Positions 16,884 through 24,221 of a stretch of 64,000 nucleotides of DNA are shown here, in pieces. The position numbers and the translations under genes were made by a program. A model generated the notes under the pieces. The model saw only the letters and a program-made list of their open reading frames with translations. It searched no databases and had not been told where the DNA came from. Origin of the DNA: DAOTWA01 sp963702935 (GTDB lineage Bacteria > Chloroflexota > Anaerolineae > Anaerolineales > Anaerolineaceae); assembly GCA_963702935.1 (NCBI GenBank), contig OY969772.1:2790001-2854000 (forward strand), given 5' to 3'. Positions within the stretch are counted from its first letter, which is position 1. Every line of letters begins with the position of its first letter.

Positions 16884-17455
16884 TGCTGCGCCTCCAAAAT
16901 CCCGATTTTCTGATTCAACCGCTCCACCCGCACCCTAAATTCGGCGGGCAACCGCCCTGCCAATTCCCCATCCAGCCATTCCCTCAAACGAGCCGCCACA
17001 AACCTGTGGCTTTCCATGCTTGACGCTTCCAGGAACGGGACTAATTTTCCCAACAGGGCTTTATGCTCGGATAACCCACCAAACCGTATCAAGCCCATAA
17101 TTTCTTGGGCCAGCGGCAGGCCCAAATCCGGCTCTAACTCGGCTATCGCGTCTGCATCTGCAATGCCTTCCTCTGTGCTCTCATGCCAGCGGAAGGCAGG
17201 AGCGAACAGGTGGGAACGCTCGTGAAGAGCCGCCACATAAAGGCTTAGCGGGTCTCTCAATTCGTCACCGGCCAGGTAAATCCCAACCATATCCCCCACC
17301 TGATTGACGGCTCCCAATAAATCACTTCTCCCGTATAATGGCCCCTTTGCGATAAAAACTCCCTCGAAGGAGCGTCGTTCCTGGTAAAACGAGCCGGGAA
17401 TCAACCCCAAAGCCCCTTCAAGCCATTGACATCGTTCGTAAATAGTTTTGCCCAT
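16880..17455 (-). CDS. Hypothetical protein with HExxH metalloprotease-like motif (ImmA/IrrE-like by inference)
   Basis: This 191-residue protein leads the four-gene minus-strand set of the element. It carries HERSH at residues 78-82, which fits the zinc-binding HExxH pattern, in the helical context LYVAALHERSHLFAPAFRWH. A following EEGIADADAIAEL (residues 95-107) could supply the third ligand, as the glutamate of ImmA/IrrE proteases does. ImmA-type proteases cleave the repressors of integrative elements and phages, and an HTH-like protein is encoded in the same set. The rest of the sequence is not recognised. The motif is short and could arise by chance, so the family call is tentative. Confidence 0.6.
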   Translation of the reverse strand: MGKTIYERCQWLEGALGLIPGSFYQERRSFEGVFIAKGPLYGRSDLLGAVNQVGDMVGIYLAGDELRDPLSLYVAALHERSHLFAPAFRWHESTEEGIADADAIAELEPDLGLPLAQEIMGLIRFGGLSEHKALLGKLVPFLEASSMESHRFVAARLREWLDGELAGRLPAEFRVRVERLNQKIGILEAQQ

Positions 17456-18060
17456 TTCTCTTTAATCTCCAGTCAACAATTTACATACATATCTTTTCTA
17501 AAATCCTGGATTCATCCAATTTTTCCTAAAAGTTGATGATTTCTATGGTTTTGTCAACTTTCTACCCCTATCTACCCTATTTTCTATTGAAAATTCTTTT
17601 TTTTCTATCATTTTGAAGGATTATTTCCTGTTATTTTTTCATTCATTTTTCTGAATTTTTTCCCATTATTTTTCATCATTTCTATTGAATTTTTGGGATG
17701 TTGGCGCAATGGTGCCCCCGGATTGGCATTGTGGGATGTTGGCGCTTCCGAACATTCCAGTGGGAAGCTCACTCTTGCATAGACACTCGATTATTCATCG
17801 AGACGGCCCAGGTACGGTGTTACCCTTTCTATGCAATCCCCAGGCTTTTACCCCCTAAAAGCCTCCCGTGACGGTCGGCAAGTCCACCTTTCGGTGTCCA
17901 CCATTACGCCTTTCGGCCCTCATCTCTGAGGACTTTCCCACTATCAGGAAGTGGGAATCTGGGATTTCTTTTTGCTCCATTGCGGGCCTGCTCGTGTGTA
18001 TGTTATACTCAAGCTGTCCGGGAAGCCCGCGAGTTATTGGGGAGCTATAGCTAACCGATT
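17456..18060. other. Non-coding tract of the element: T-rich region, short repeats and stems
   Basis: Over 600 bases no convincing gene is seen. Bases 17510-17695 are strongly T-rich on the + strand (many TTTTT/TTTC runs). The 14-base word TGGGATGTTGGCGC occurs at 17694-17707 and 17732-17745. From 17776 the sequence is full of short inverted repeats (see the separate entry). An open frame at 17855-18100 on the minus strand overlaps these stems and has no start signal, so I leave it out. The tract could hold the element's promoter region, a replication origin or a structured RNA. Confidence 0.6.
17776..17957 (+). ncRNA. Candidate structured RNA or multi-stem DNA site
   Basis: TTGCATAGA (17776-17784) pairs with TCTATGCAA (17828-17836), enclosing CTCGAT/ATCGAG and GGTA/TACC stems, i.e. 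a possible three-way junction. It is followed by AGGCTTTTA/TAAAAGCCT around a five-base loop (about 17842-17864), CACC/GGTG, and TTCCCAC/GTGGGAA (about 17936-17957). The strand is arbitrary because stems read on both. I do not match it to a known RNA family. It may equally be a recombination or replication site. Confidence 0.35.
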
Positions 18061-18076
18061 TCATGCTCGCGGGCTT
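18023..18076. terminator. 11-bp-stem hairpin at the end of the 18061 gene
   Basis: AAGCCCGCGAG (18023-18033) pairs with CTCGCGGGCTT (18066-18076), enclosing the palindrome AGCTATAGCT. It includes the last codons of the minus-strand gene and could slow or end transcription from either side; no U-tract follows. Confidence 0.45.
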
Positions 18077-18432
18077 GCCTTCCCCCGTGCGAACTTCCAT
18101 CGATAAATGGGCAACGCTATCTGCAACTCAAAACCGCCACGCTGAACGAAAAACCCCTGCGCTCGAATCTCATCGATTCTCCGCCAGTATAGCGTGTCGT
18201 TCTCCGTGTTCAGGGTGATAACAAGCCAGGCTCCAAGCTCCTGCGCCCGGTCTAAAGCTTCAGAAGATATGGCAATGGCCGGGGCGGGCCGTCGCAAAAA
18301 ATGGCGGGAACCCCTAATTTTGCGCAGAAACACCGGCCCATAAACTGTACCCGCCAAACGACGGGAGCCTGGCACGTAGACCTTGACACCTGCTTGAAAA
18401 AAATCCTGCTGGGGTTTATTATGTTTATGCAT
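18061..18432 (-). CDS. Hypothetical protein of the element
   Basis: This 123-residue basic protein has no family I recognise. A strong ribosome binding site (GGAGGTGG, minus strand) sits directly before the ATG at 18432, which supports real translation. It has a basic N-terminal half (RKIRGSRHFLRRPAPAIAIS) and a mixed alpha/beta C-terminal half ending in a positively charged tail (YRWKFARGKASPRA). No membrane span or catalytic motif is seen. A bidirectional terminator lies upstream at 18460-18488, so the gene has its own promoter or is separate from the integrase unit. Confidence 0.65.
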   Translation of the reverse strand: MHKHNKPQQDFFQAGVKVYVPGSRRLAGTVYGPVFLRKIRGSRHFLRRPAPAIAISSEALDRAQELGAWLVITLNTENDTLYWRRIDEIRAQGFFVQRGGFELQIALPIYRWKFARGKASPRA

Positions 18433-18459
18433 GAGCCACCTCCGATGGCTGTGCTTCTG

Positions 18460-18488
18460 AAAAAACCGATGTGTGGAGTCGGTTTTTT
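18460..18488. terminator. Bidirectional intrinsic terminator
   Basis: AAAAAACCGA (18460-18469) and TCGGTTTTTT (18479-18488) form a perfect 10-bp stem with a nine-base loop, with A and T tracts on the respective sides. A second stem, AAAGCCAG/CTGGCTTT, follows near 18521-18543. They separate the 18061 gene from the integrase unit. Confidence 0.75.
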
Positions 18489-18680
18489 CATTTTAAGATT
18501 AAAAAGGGAGCCGGAAAGCCAGTTCTGTTCTGGCTTTTCAACTCCGGTTTCGTCAAAGATGTTGGTCGCGCGATATTTTCTTTGTTACGAGTTGCGCGTG
18601 AGTCTCAGATTAGTAACGACATCCTACGATATTTCCCCGATTTTTACAATCCCACAATTCGGAGTTTTCGCAAACTCATT

Positions 18681-18709
18681 ACATTTGTCACTGTCATAGT
18701 GACAAATGT
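18681..18709. repeat. Perfect 12-bp inverted repeat (hairpin or operator)
   Basis: ACATTTGTCACT (18681-18692) and AGTGACAAATGT (18698-18709) flank a five-base spacer. It lies just past the stop of the 18726 gene. There is no U-tract, so it may be a protein-binding site as easily as a terminator. The rest of 18433-18725 holds the terminators above and no gene. Confidence 0.6.
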
Positions 18710-18725
18710 CATATCCCTCCCTCTC

Positions 18726-18974
18726 TCAGTAAATTCTCCCCGGCACATAGTCATCCTTCGGGTAATCAATCACCTTTGCCCCCAATTCTCTTGCCGCCCT
18801 CTCAATCACTGAATAAGCCACATTTGGGTGATAACCCGGTTCGAGCCACTTGCGTCCATAGGCGAGGTTCAAGATTCGTTCGAGGTGTTCATTATCCTCA
18901 CACATCCAGGCGTCATTTTCGGGATGATAAACCGCCCGGACACTATCAGGAAATTCAATCACACCATCAGCCAT
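18726..18974 (-). CDS. Hypothetical small protein downstream of the integrase
   Basis: This 82-residue acidic protein begins seven bases after the integrase stop and is probably cotranscribed with it. It contains GVIEFPDSVRAVYHPENDAWMCEDNEHLERIL and a C-terminal ARELGAKVIDYPKDDYVPGRIY. I do not recognise the family; its size, charge and position are compatible with a recombination directionality factor or a small accessory protein, but there is no HTH visible and this is speculation. Confidence 0.6.
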   Translation of the reverse strand: MADGVIEFPDSVRAVYHPENDAWMCEDNEHLERILNLAYGRKWLEPGYHPNVAYSVIERAARELGAKVIDYPKDDYVPGRIY

Positions 18975-18981
18975 GTTTTAC

Positions 18982-19914
18982 TCACAACAAACCATCTACC
19001 GGGCTTCCCTTGTGGTGGGCTTCACTCGTGTCGGCATCTGTTTGCTTGAGATACCTTCGCAAAACCTGTAAATCTGCGTGCCCCATAAGTTTCTGAATGC
19101 TGTAGATGTCAACCCCTGCCCTAAGCATGTTGAGCGCGAACGCCCGTCTGAATGAATGCAATTCGGGAGGTTCAACCTTCGCTTGTTCGCTTCGCCTTTT
19201 TACCATCCCCCTCAATCCTCCATAACTCAATCGCCCATTGCTCTCATCAGTCACAAACAAGGCGGGATGGCTGTCCTCACGAAGCCGTAAAAACTGCCTG
19301 ACGGCTCTCCGTGATTTCTGGCCCAAGAACACTGTGCGCGACTTCCTGCCCTTGCCTTGCCGAATAATTATAGCTCCGGTCATCAAATCCACATCAGCCA
19401 GGTCAATATTCAAAAGCTCCTGTGCTCTGGCTCCCGTGTCAAGCAAGCATAGAAAAATCGCCTTATCCCTTCGCCCTGTGAAATCTTTCTGACAGACATC
19501 CATCAGGGCTTTTACGATTTCCACGTTTACCGGCTCCAGAGGCTCAAGCACCACCTTGGGAGCCTTTACCTTGCGTATGGGATTCTTCCACCCTTCCGGT
19601 TCAACCTCTTCCTCCCACCAAAGCAGGAATGCCTTGAGCGTTCGATAACAGGCGTGGATACCACCCGGATTATGCCCCGTGGTTTCTAACTGTAGTAAAA
19701 ATTGCCGGATGAAGTTTGCATCAATCTGGTCAATCTGCGTGATGGCCTGAGTATCACAAAAATCAGTGAACAATTTGAGTTTGGTTTGATAAAAGTATAA
19801 TGTTCCGTGGCTCAAATTTTGCACCTTGCGGTCAATCAAAAAGGCTTCTGCCCACGTCAAAATGTGGGTTTCCTGAGCAAACCCGGTTATAGTCCTCTGC
19901 CCTACAGTGGTCAT
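18982..19914 (-). CDS. Tyrosine recombinase/integrase of the tRNA-Leu element
   Basis: This 310-residue XerC/D-like site-specific recombinase catalyses integration and excision at the tRNA-Leu attachment site. It has a SAM-like N-terminal core-binding domain (residues 20-105) and a catalytic domain with R163 (TGARAQELL), K188 (GKGRK), H253 and R256 (HSFRRAF), H279 (MGHADL) and the nucleophile Y288 (RRYLKQ). All catalytic residues are present, so the enzyme looks active. I choose the ATG at 19914 because GAGAGGAG precedes it by eight bases; the frame stays open as far as the antisense of the tRNA repeat, but that extension has no coding sense. The gene sits 93 bases from the right attachment repeat. 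Confidence 0.93.
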   Translation of the reverse strand: MTTVGQRTITGFAQETHILTWAEAFLIDRKVQNLSHGTLYFYQTKLKLFTDFCDTQAITQIDQIDANFIRQFLLQLETTGHNPGGIHACYRTLKAFLLWWEEEVEPEGWKNPIRKVKAPKVVLEPLEPVNVEIVKALMDVCQKDFTGRRDKAIFLCLLDTGARAQELLNIDLADVDLMTGAIIIRQGKGRKSRTVFLGQKSRRAVRQFLRLREDSHPALFVTDESNGRLSYGGLRGMVKRRSEQAKVEPPELHSFRRAFALNMLRAGVDIYSIQKLMGHADLQVLRRYLKQTDADTSEAHHKGSPVDGLL

Positions 19915-20006
19915 GACTTGTCTCCTCTCTCGAAAAACCCACCACATATAGGGGGCAAAAGATAAATTACCGCTTTGGGTGCCAGGACTGGCTTTGACGG
20001 GGTAGG

Positions 20007-20068
20007 GCAGTGGACTTAAAATCCACCGACCGTAAGGTCTTGTGGGTTCGACCCCCACCCGCCCTACT
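20007..20068 (+). repeat. Right attachment repeat (attR core, 62 bp, partial tRNA-Leu)
   Basis: This is identical to 15429-15490. The upstream sequence differs from the tRNA 5' part, so this copy is only a tRNA 3' fragment and the end point of the element. Confidence 0.93.
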
Positions 20069-20116
20069 CAGGATCAGACCCTAAAGGTTTTTGAAAACCT
20101 TTAGGGTCTGATCCTG
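20069..20116. terminator. Long perfect hairpin abutting attR
   Basis: CAGGATCAGACCCTAAAGGT and its complement form a stem of about 22 bp with a tiny loop, starting at the first base after the attachment repeat. In the uninterrupted chromosome it would directly follow tRNA-Leu and is likely its original terminator. The remaining bases to 20273 show no gene. Confidence 0.7.
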
Positions 20117-20273
20117 TCTGCCCCATGAACAGGCACGGTTTTCCTCAAAGAGCGGTTATAATAATTACATGAAGCCGACTTTTAAGATGCGTTTTCTCCA
20201 CCAGAAATAGGGCTGGTTTTGAAAAGAAAGATCAAATAGGGAGCGGCCATTGGATTGCGCCAAGGAGGCCAGA

Positions 20274-20969
20274 GTGGATATTCTTGGGAAAGAAGCAATT
20301 TCGGTTGACGTGGGCCAGAGACTGCGGTTCTTGCGCGAGGAGCGGGGAGTATCCATGCGGGCTTTGGCGCGCCAGAGCGGCCTCTCGGCCAACGCCCTGA
20401 GCATGATCGAACGGGGCCTGACTTCTCCTTCGGTGAGCACGCTCTACAAACTGGCCAATGCCATGGAAGTGCCCATTACCGCCTTTTTCCGCCAGGAGCC
20501 CCCGCGCAACAAGATCGTGTTCTGTAAGGCCAACGAGCGCGTGCGCGTGCCCTTCGTGCGCGGCGTGTGGGAGGGCCTGGGCGGCGAGTTTTTCATGGGG
20601 CGAATGGAGCCGTTCATGCTGACCCTGGAGAGCGGCGGCTCCAGCGGGCCTCACGGGATGCTGCACACCGGCCACGAGTTCGTCTTTTGTTTGCGTGGCG
20701 TGCTGGAATACCAGGTGGAGAGCCAGCGCTTCGTCATGGAAGCGGGCGATAGCCTGCTGTTTGCCGCCCAGCTCCTTCATCGCTGGCGCAACCCGGGCAA
20801 GACGGTCACGAATGCGGTGATCGTGCTGGCCGGGTTTGAAGAGAGCGAGCATCCCAGCGAATACCACCTGGTCTCGCCCTTGCGCAACGAGGCGTTGGGC
20901 CAGGACGAATTGGATTCGACCGGGAGCTCCTCCGCGGGCGTCGATCCAGATCAAGTGACGGAATCCTAG
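20274..20969 (+). CDS. XRE-family transcriptional regulator with C-terminal cupin domain
   Basis: This 231-residue regulator has an XRE helix-turn-helix (VGQRLRFLREERGVSMRALARQSGLSANALSMIERG) followed by a linker and a cupin_2 domain (HTGHEFVFCLRGVLEYQVE...EAGDSLLFAAQLLHRWRNPG). Such proteins sense small ligands and control nearby metabolic genes. The GTG at 20274 is chosen because AAGGAGG (20262-20268) sits five bases before it; a TTG at 20250 is in frame but has no signal. The stop overlaps the GTG start of lysA by one base, so regulator and enzyme are co-translated. It may sense lysine, diaminopimelate or another amine; this is inference from context. Confidence 0.9.
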   Translation: MDILGKEAISVDVGQRLRFLREERGVSMRALARQSGLSANALSMIERGLTSPSVSTLYKLANAMEVPITAFFRQEPPRNKIVFCKANERVRVPFVRGVWEGLGGEFFMGRMEPFMLTLESGGSSGPHGMLHTGHEFVFCLRGVLEYQVESQRFVMEAGDSLLFAAQLLHRWRNPGKTVTNAVIVLAGFEESEHPSEYHLVSPLRNEALGQDELDSTGSSSAGVDPDQVTES

Positions 20970-22270
20970 TGTTCAATGAGCTTTACCCGGTTTCGGCGAG
21001 CGTTGACGCGCGCGGCCACCTCCAATTAGCCGGGCAGGACTTGCTGGATTTGGTGGAGGTGTGGGGCACGCCTCTTTACCTGGTCGACGCGGCGACCCTC
21101 CACCAGCAGGTGAGCGGCTTGCACAGCTTGTTGAGCCTGCATTACCCGGGCCGGGCGGAGATCACCTATGCCGCCAAAGCCTATTTCTCGCTGGGCCTGG
21201 CCCGCCGTCTGGTCGGGCTGGACCTGGGGGTGGACGTCGTCAGCCTGGGGGAGCTGATCATCGCCCGCCGCGCGGGCTTCCCCTTCCGTTCGATCCACTT
21301 GCACGGCAATAATAAGACCCGCCACGAGCTGGAGCTGGCCCTGGAGTGGAACGTGCAGAGCATCGTGGTGGACAGCCTGGACGAGCTGGAATTCCTGGGG
21401 ACGCTGGCCGCGGAGATGGAGCGACCGGCGCGCATCTGGCTGCGCGTCACGCCGGAGATCGAGGTGGACACGCATCCCTACCGCCAGACGGGCCACGTTG
21501 CCAGCAAGTTTGGCCTCTCCATCTCAGACGGGCAGGCCGCCGAGGCCATTCGCCGGGCCACGGGCAGCCCCTGGCTGGAGCTCACCGGCCTGCACATGCA
21601 CCTGGGCTCGCAGTTGTTCGATCCGCAGCCGTATTGCCGGGGGCTGGAGAAGTTGTTCGCCCTGGCCGCGCAGGAGAATTTCTACCCGCGCGAGATCTCC
21701 CCGGGGGGCGGCTGGGGCGTGCGCTACACCGGCGAGGACCCGGACGACGACGCCGGCCCCTGGGTGGAAGCGCTGAGCGGCACCCTTCAGGAGCAGTGCC
21801 GCCGCCTGGGCTGGCCCTTGCCCGGGCTGATCCTCGAGCCTGGGCGCTGGATCGTGGCGCGCGCCGGGATGGCGCTCTACACTGTCGGCGCGACCAAGAC
21901 CGCCGGCGACGGCACGCGTATCGTGGCGCTGGACGGCGGCATGGCGGATAATCCCCGCCCCGCGTTGTACCAGGCGCGCTATACGGCCTGCGTGGTGCAG
22001 CGCGCTGAAGCGCCCGCCGCCCAGAAAGTGACCCTGGTGGGCAGGTTTTGTGAGTCCGGCGACGTGCTCATCCGCGATATTTCTCTCCCCGAATTGCATC
22101 GCGGGGACGTGCTGGCCGTGCCGGTCTCCGGCGCGTACCAGTTGAGCATGGCTTCCAATTACAACCTGGCTGCGCGCCCGGCAGCCTTGTGGGTGGCAGC
22201 CGACGGCCTGGGCGTGCTCCAGGAGCGCGAGCTGCCTGAGGTCAGTGATTGGTGGGGATCCCTGGTTTAG
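20969..22270 (+). CDS. lysA: Diaminopimelate decarboxylase
   Basis: LysA converts meso-diaminopimelate to L-lysine and CO2 in the cytoplasm using PLP. The alanine-racemase-type barrel carries the PLP lysine K70 (ITYAAKAYFS), the HMHLGSQLFD segment, the glycine-rich PGGGWGVRY phosphate loop, EPGRWIVARAG and the C-terminal CESGDVL and GAYQLSMASNYN motifs that contribute to the dimeric active site. Its 433 residues are normal for the family. The GTG start overlaps the stop of the XRE-cupin gene. Other group IV decarboxylases share the fold, but the residues seen fit LysA well. Confidence 0.93.
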   Translation: MFNELYPVSASVDARGHLQLAGQDLLDLVEVWGTPLYLVDAATLHQQVSGLHSLLSLHYPGRAEITYAAKAYFSLGLARRLVGLDLGVDVVSLGELIIARRAGFPFRSIHLHGNNKTRHELELALEWNVQSIVVDSLDELEFLGTLAAEMERPARIWLRVTPEIEVDTHPYRQTGHVASKFGLSISDGQAAEAIRRATGSPWLELTGLHMHLGSQLFDPQPYCRGLEKLFALAAQENFYPREISPGGGWGVRYTGEDPDDDAGPWVEALSGTLQEQCRRLGWPLPGLILEPGRWIVARAGMALYTVGATKTAGDGTRIVALDGGMADNPRPALYQARYTACVVQRAEAPAAQKVTLVGRFCESGDVLIRDISLPELHRGDVLAVPVSGAYQLSMASNYNLAARPAALWVAADGLGVLQERELPEVSDWWGSLV

Positions 22271-22271
22271 A

Positions 22272-24179
22272 TCAGGGGGAAATGACGGGCGGAAGGTCCG
22301 CGGCTCCGCCCAAACGCCCGTGGCCCGTGACCGCCTGGGCGTAAAAGGGCTGCCAGGTCATCTCGTTGGCCAGGCCGCCCGGGTTGCTGTCTACCTGGCC
22401 GGTGGCGTCTACCAGCACCGTGGGCCGTCCTTGCGCGCTGACGGCCGCCACTACCGCCACGTGATCGATTTCCCCATTCTTGTCCCAGTCGAAGAAAGCC
22501 ACGTCCCCCGGGCGGTAAGCCGCGTCGTCGGGGAGCATCTGCCCGGTATACGAGAAATACAGCCACATATCGTGGGCGCTGCGCAGGTAGCCTTGCGGGT
22601 AGGCATGTTCCGGGTGGTAGATCAGGTCGTAATGGACGGCCTCTTCCAGGTCGAAGCCGGCGCCGGCCAGGTAGGCGTCTACCACCAGGTCGGTGCACAC
22701 CCCGCAGTTGAAGTCGTGGAACTTGCCGTTGCAGTCCTGGCCCGCTTGGCAGCCGCGAGATTGGGTGTCCTGGGCGTCGCAATAGGGCATACCCAGGTCC
22801 AGGCGCGCTTCGGCCACGATGAGATCTTCGCGCAAGGCGGCGACGTCGGTGGTGAACACGTCCCAGGTATTATTCTTGTCCTTGACGGCCAGGTTGCTGG
22901 CCAGCGAAGCGTAAGCCACCACGCGCCCTTCGTTAGAAACCGGCGCGTTGCTCCACAGGCCGGAATGATTGTCGCTGTTTGCTGCTTCACCCGGCGTGGA
23001 GACCCTCAGCGTAGTGTGGTTGGCGCGGTCGCGCAGGAACACGTCCCAGGCGCCGTTATCGTCCTTTTCCACCAGGTTGCTGGCCAGGCAGGTGAAGGTC
23101 ACGAAGCGCCCGTCTGGAGACAGCGAGGGCCATACGCAGCTCCCGTTGGTCTCTTTGCCATCGTAAGCCCAGGTGACGCGCTGGGTCAGGCCGCCGTTCC
23201 AATCGTGGACGAAGACGTCGGTGGCCTGGTTATCGTCCGGCTGGGTCAGGTTATTGGCGTCGGATTGGAAGGCCACCAGGCTGCCGTCGGCGGAGAGCGA
23301 AAGGCTGCTCCAGTAGCCGGAGCGGGCGTTGCCTTGCACGCCGTTCGAGGAAACGGAGGCGCGGCGCGTCTGGCCCGTCTGGGTATCGTGCACGAAGACG
23401 TCCCAGGTGTGGTTGGTGTCGCCGGAGACCAGGTTGTCGGCCAGGGAGGAAAAAGCCACGGAGCGCCCATCGGCGGAGAGGGCCGGGAACCAGCCCGAGT
23501 TGGCGTCTCCCTGGCTGCCATCCGAGGCCACGGAGACGCGCGTGGTGGTTCCCGTCAGGCGGTCGCGCACGAAGATGTCGCGGGCGTTGTTGGTGTCGCC
23601 TGCCACCAGGTTGGTGGCCAGCGAGGTGAAGGCCACGTAGCGCCCGTCGGCGGAGAGGGCCGGCCAGTCCGACCAGCCGTTGGCCTGCGCGCCGTCCGAG
23701 GCCAGCGAGACGCGCTCGGTCGCGCCGGTCAGCCGGTCGTGCACGAACACGTCGGCCACACCGTTGGTATCGCCCGGCGCCAGGTTATCGGCCACGGAAG
23801 CGAAAGCCACATAGCGCCCGTCGCCTGAAATGGCCGGGTTGCTCCAGTAACCGGAAGGGCCGTCCCCTTCGGCGCCATTCGAGGCCAGCGAGGCCCGTTC
23901 CACCTGCCCGCTGGCCTGGTCGCGCACGAAGACGTCCCAGGTATCATTGGTATCGCCAGAGACCAGGTTGCTGGCCTCGGAGGAAAAAGCGATGAGCTGG
24001 CCATCCGCCGAGATGGCCGGGCGGAAGGACCAGCCGTTGGCGGTCGCCCCCACCTCCGTGACGGACAGCGCCGACACGGCGCGACTGACCTGTGCGGGCG
24101 CGGCCTCAACCTTCCGCGCCGGAAAAACGAGCGTGAGCAGCATAGCGCAGCACAGCATCAAGGCCAGACAGGTTCGCAT
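22272..24179 (-). CDS. Secreted PD40 propeller protein with C-terminal DUF1287/NlpC-like cysteine peptidase domain
   Basis: An N-terminal signal peptide (MRTCLALMLCCAMLLTLVFP) is followed by about seven repeats of the TolB/PD40 type (AISADGQLIAFSSEASNLVSGDTNDTWDVFVRD and variants), forming a beta-propeller. The last 190 residues differ: FNCGVCTDLVVDAYLAGAGFDLEEAVHYD, YRPGDVAFFDWDKNGEIDHVAVVAAV and VDATGQVDSNPGG give a Cys-His arrangement like DUF1287/NlpC-type amidases, which cut peptidoglycan or related amides. The gene is convergent with lysA (one base apart). The fusion suggests a cell-surface anchoring or substrate-binding propeller for the peptidase. Confidence 0.8.
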   Translation of the reverse strand: MRTCLALMLCCAMLLTLVFPARKVEAAPAQVSRAVSALSVTEVGATANGWSFRPAISADGQLIAFSSEASNLVSGDTNDTWDVFVRDQASGQVERASLASNGAEGDGPSGYWSNPAISGDGRYVAFASVADNLAPGDTNGVADVFVHDRLTGATERVSLASDGAQANGWSDWPALSADGRYVAFTSLATNLVAGDTNNARDIFVRDRLTGTTTRVSVASDGSQGDANSGWFPALSADGRSVAFSSLADNLVSGDTNHTWDVFVHDTQTGQTRRASVSSNGVQGNARSGYWSSLSLSADGSLVAFQSDANNLTQPDDNQATDVFVHDWNGGLTQRVTWAYDGKETNGSCVWPSLSPDGRFVTFTCLASNLVEKDDNGAWDVFLRDRANHTTLRVSTPGEAANSDNHSGLWSNAPVSNEGRVVAYASLASNLAVKDKNNTWDVFTTDVAALREDLIVAEARLDLGMPYCDAQDTQSRGCQAGQDCNGKFHDFNCGVCTDLVVDAYLAGAGFDLEEAVHYDLIYHPEHAYPQGYLRSAHDMWLYFSYTGQMLPDDAAYRPGDVAFFDWDKNGEIDHVAVVAAVSAQGRPTVLVDATGQVDSNPGGLANEMTWQPFYAQAVTGHGRLGGAADLPPVISP

Positions 24180-24221
24180 TGGGGGAGCCCCTTCCCTACT
24201 CCTCTCCGCCTGGGGGAAGGC

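Larger units (their letters stand above)
15429..20068. mobile_element. 4.6-kb integrative element in tRNA-Leu(TAA)
   Basis: A perfect 62-bp direct repeat bounds the region: 15429-15490 (within intact tRNA-Leu) and 20007-20068. A tyrosine recombinase gene lies next to the right copy. The unit length from repeat to repeat is 4578 bp. It carries seven small or medium genes, all on the minus strand, and a T-rich, structured non-coding tract. No replication, conjugation, terminase-large or capsid gene is recognisable, so it is best described as a small integrative element or phage-satellite-like island that probably depends on a helper. Sequence composition between 17460 and 18000 is clearly more AT-rich than the flanks. 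Confidence 0.88.

Noticed and set aside
17855..18100. 81-codon gene on the minus strand of the element
   Set aside because: It overlaps the structured stems and the end of the 18061 gene and has no ribosome binding site.
19915..20058. Longer integrase starting inside the tRNA repeat
   Set aside because: The extension translates the antisense of the tRNA fragment; the ATG at 19914 has a strong ribosome binding site.
20007..20068. Second functional tRNA-Leu
   Set aside because: Only the part from the end of the D stem to the 3' end is present; acceptor 5' strand and D arm are missing.
22245..23828. 527-codon open frame opposite the propeller-peptidase gene
   Set aside because: The open frame is a by-product of the repeated propeller codons; no start signal and no domain.
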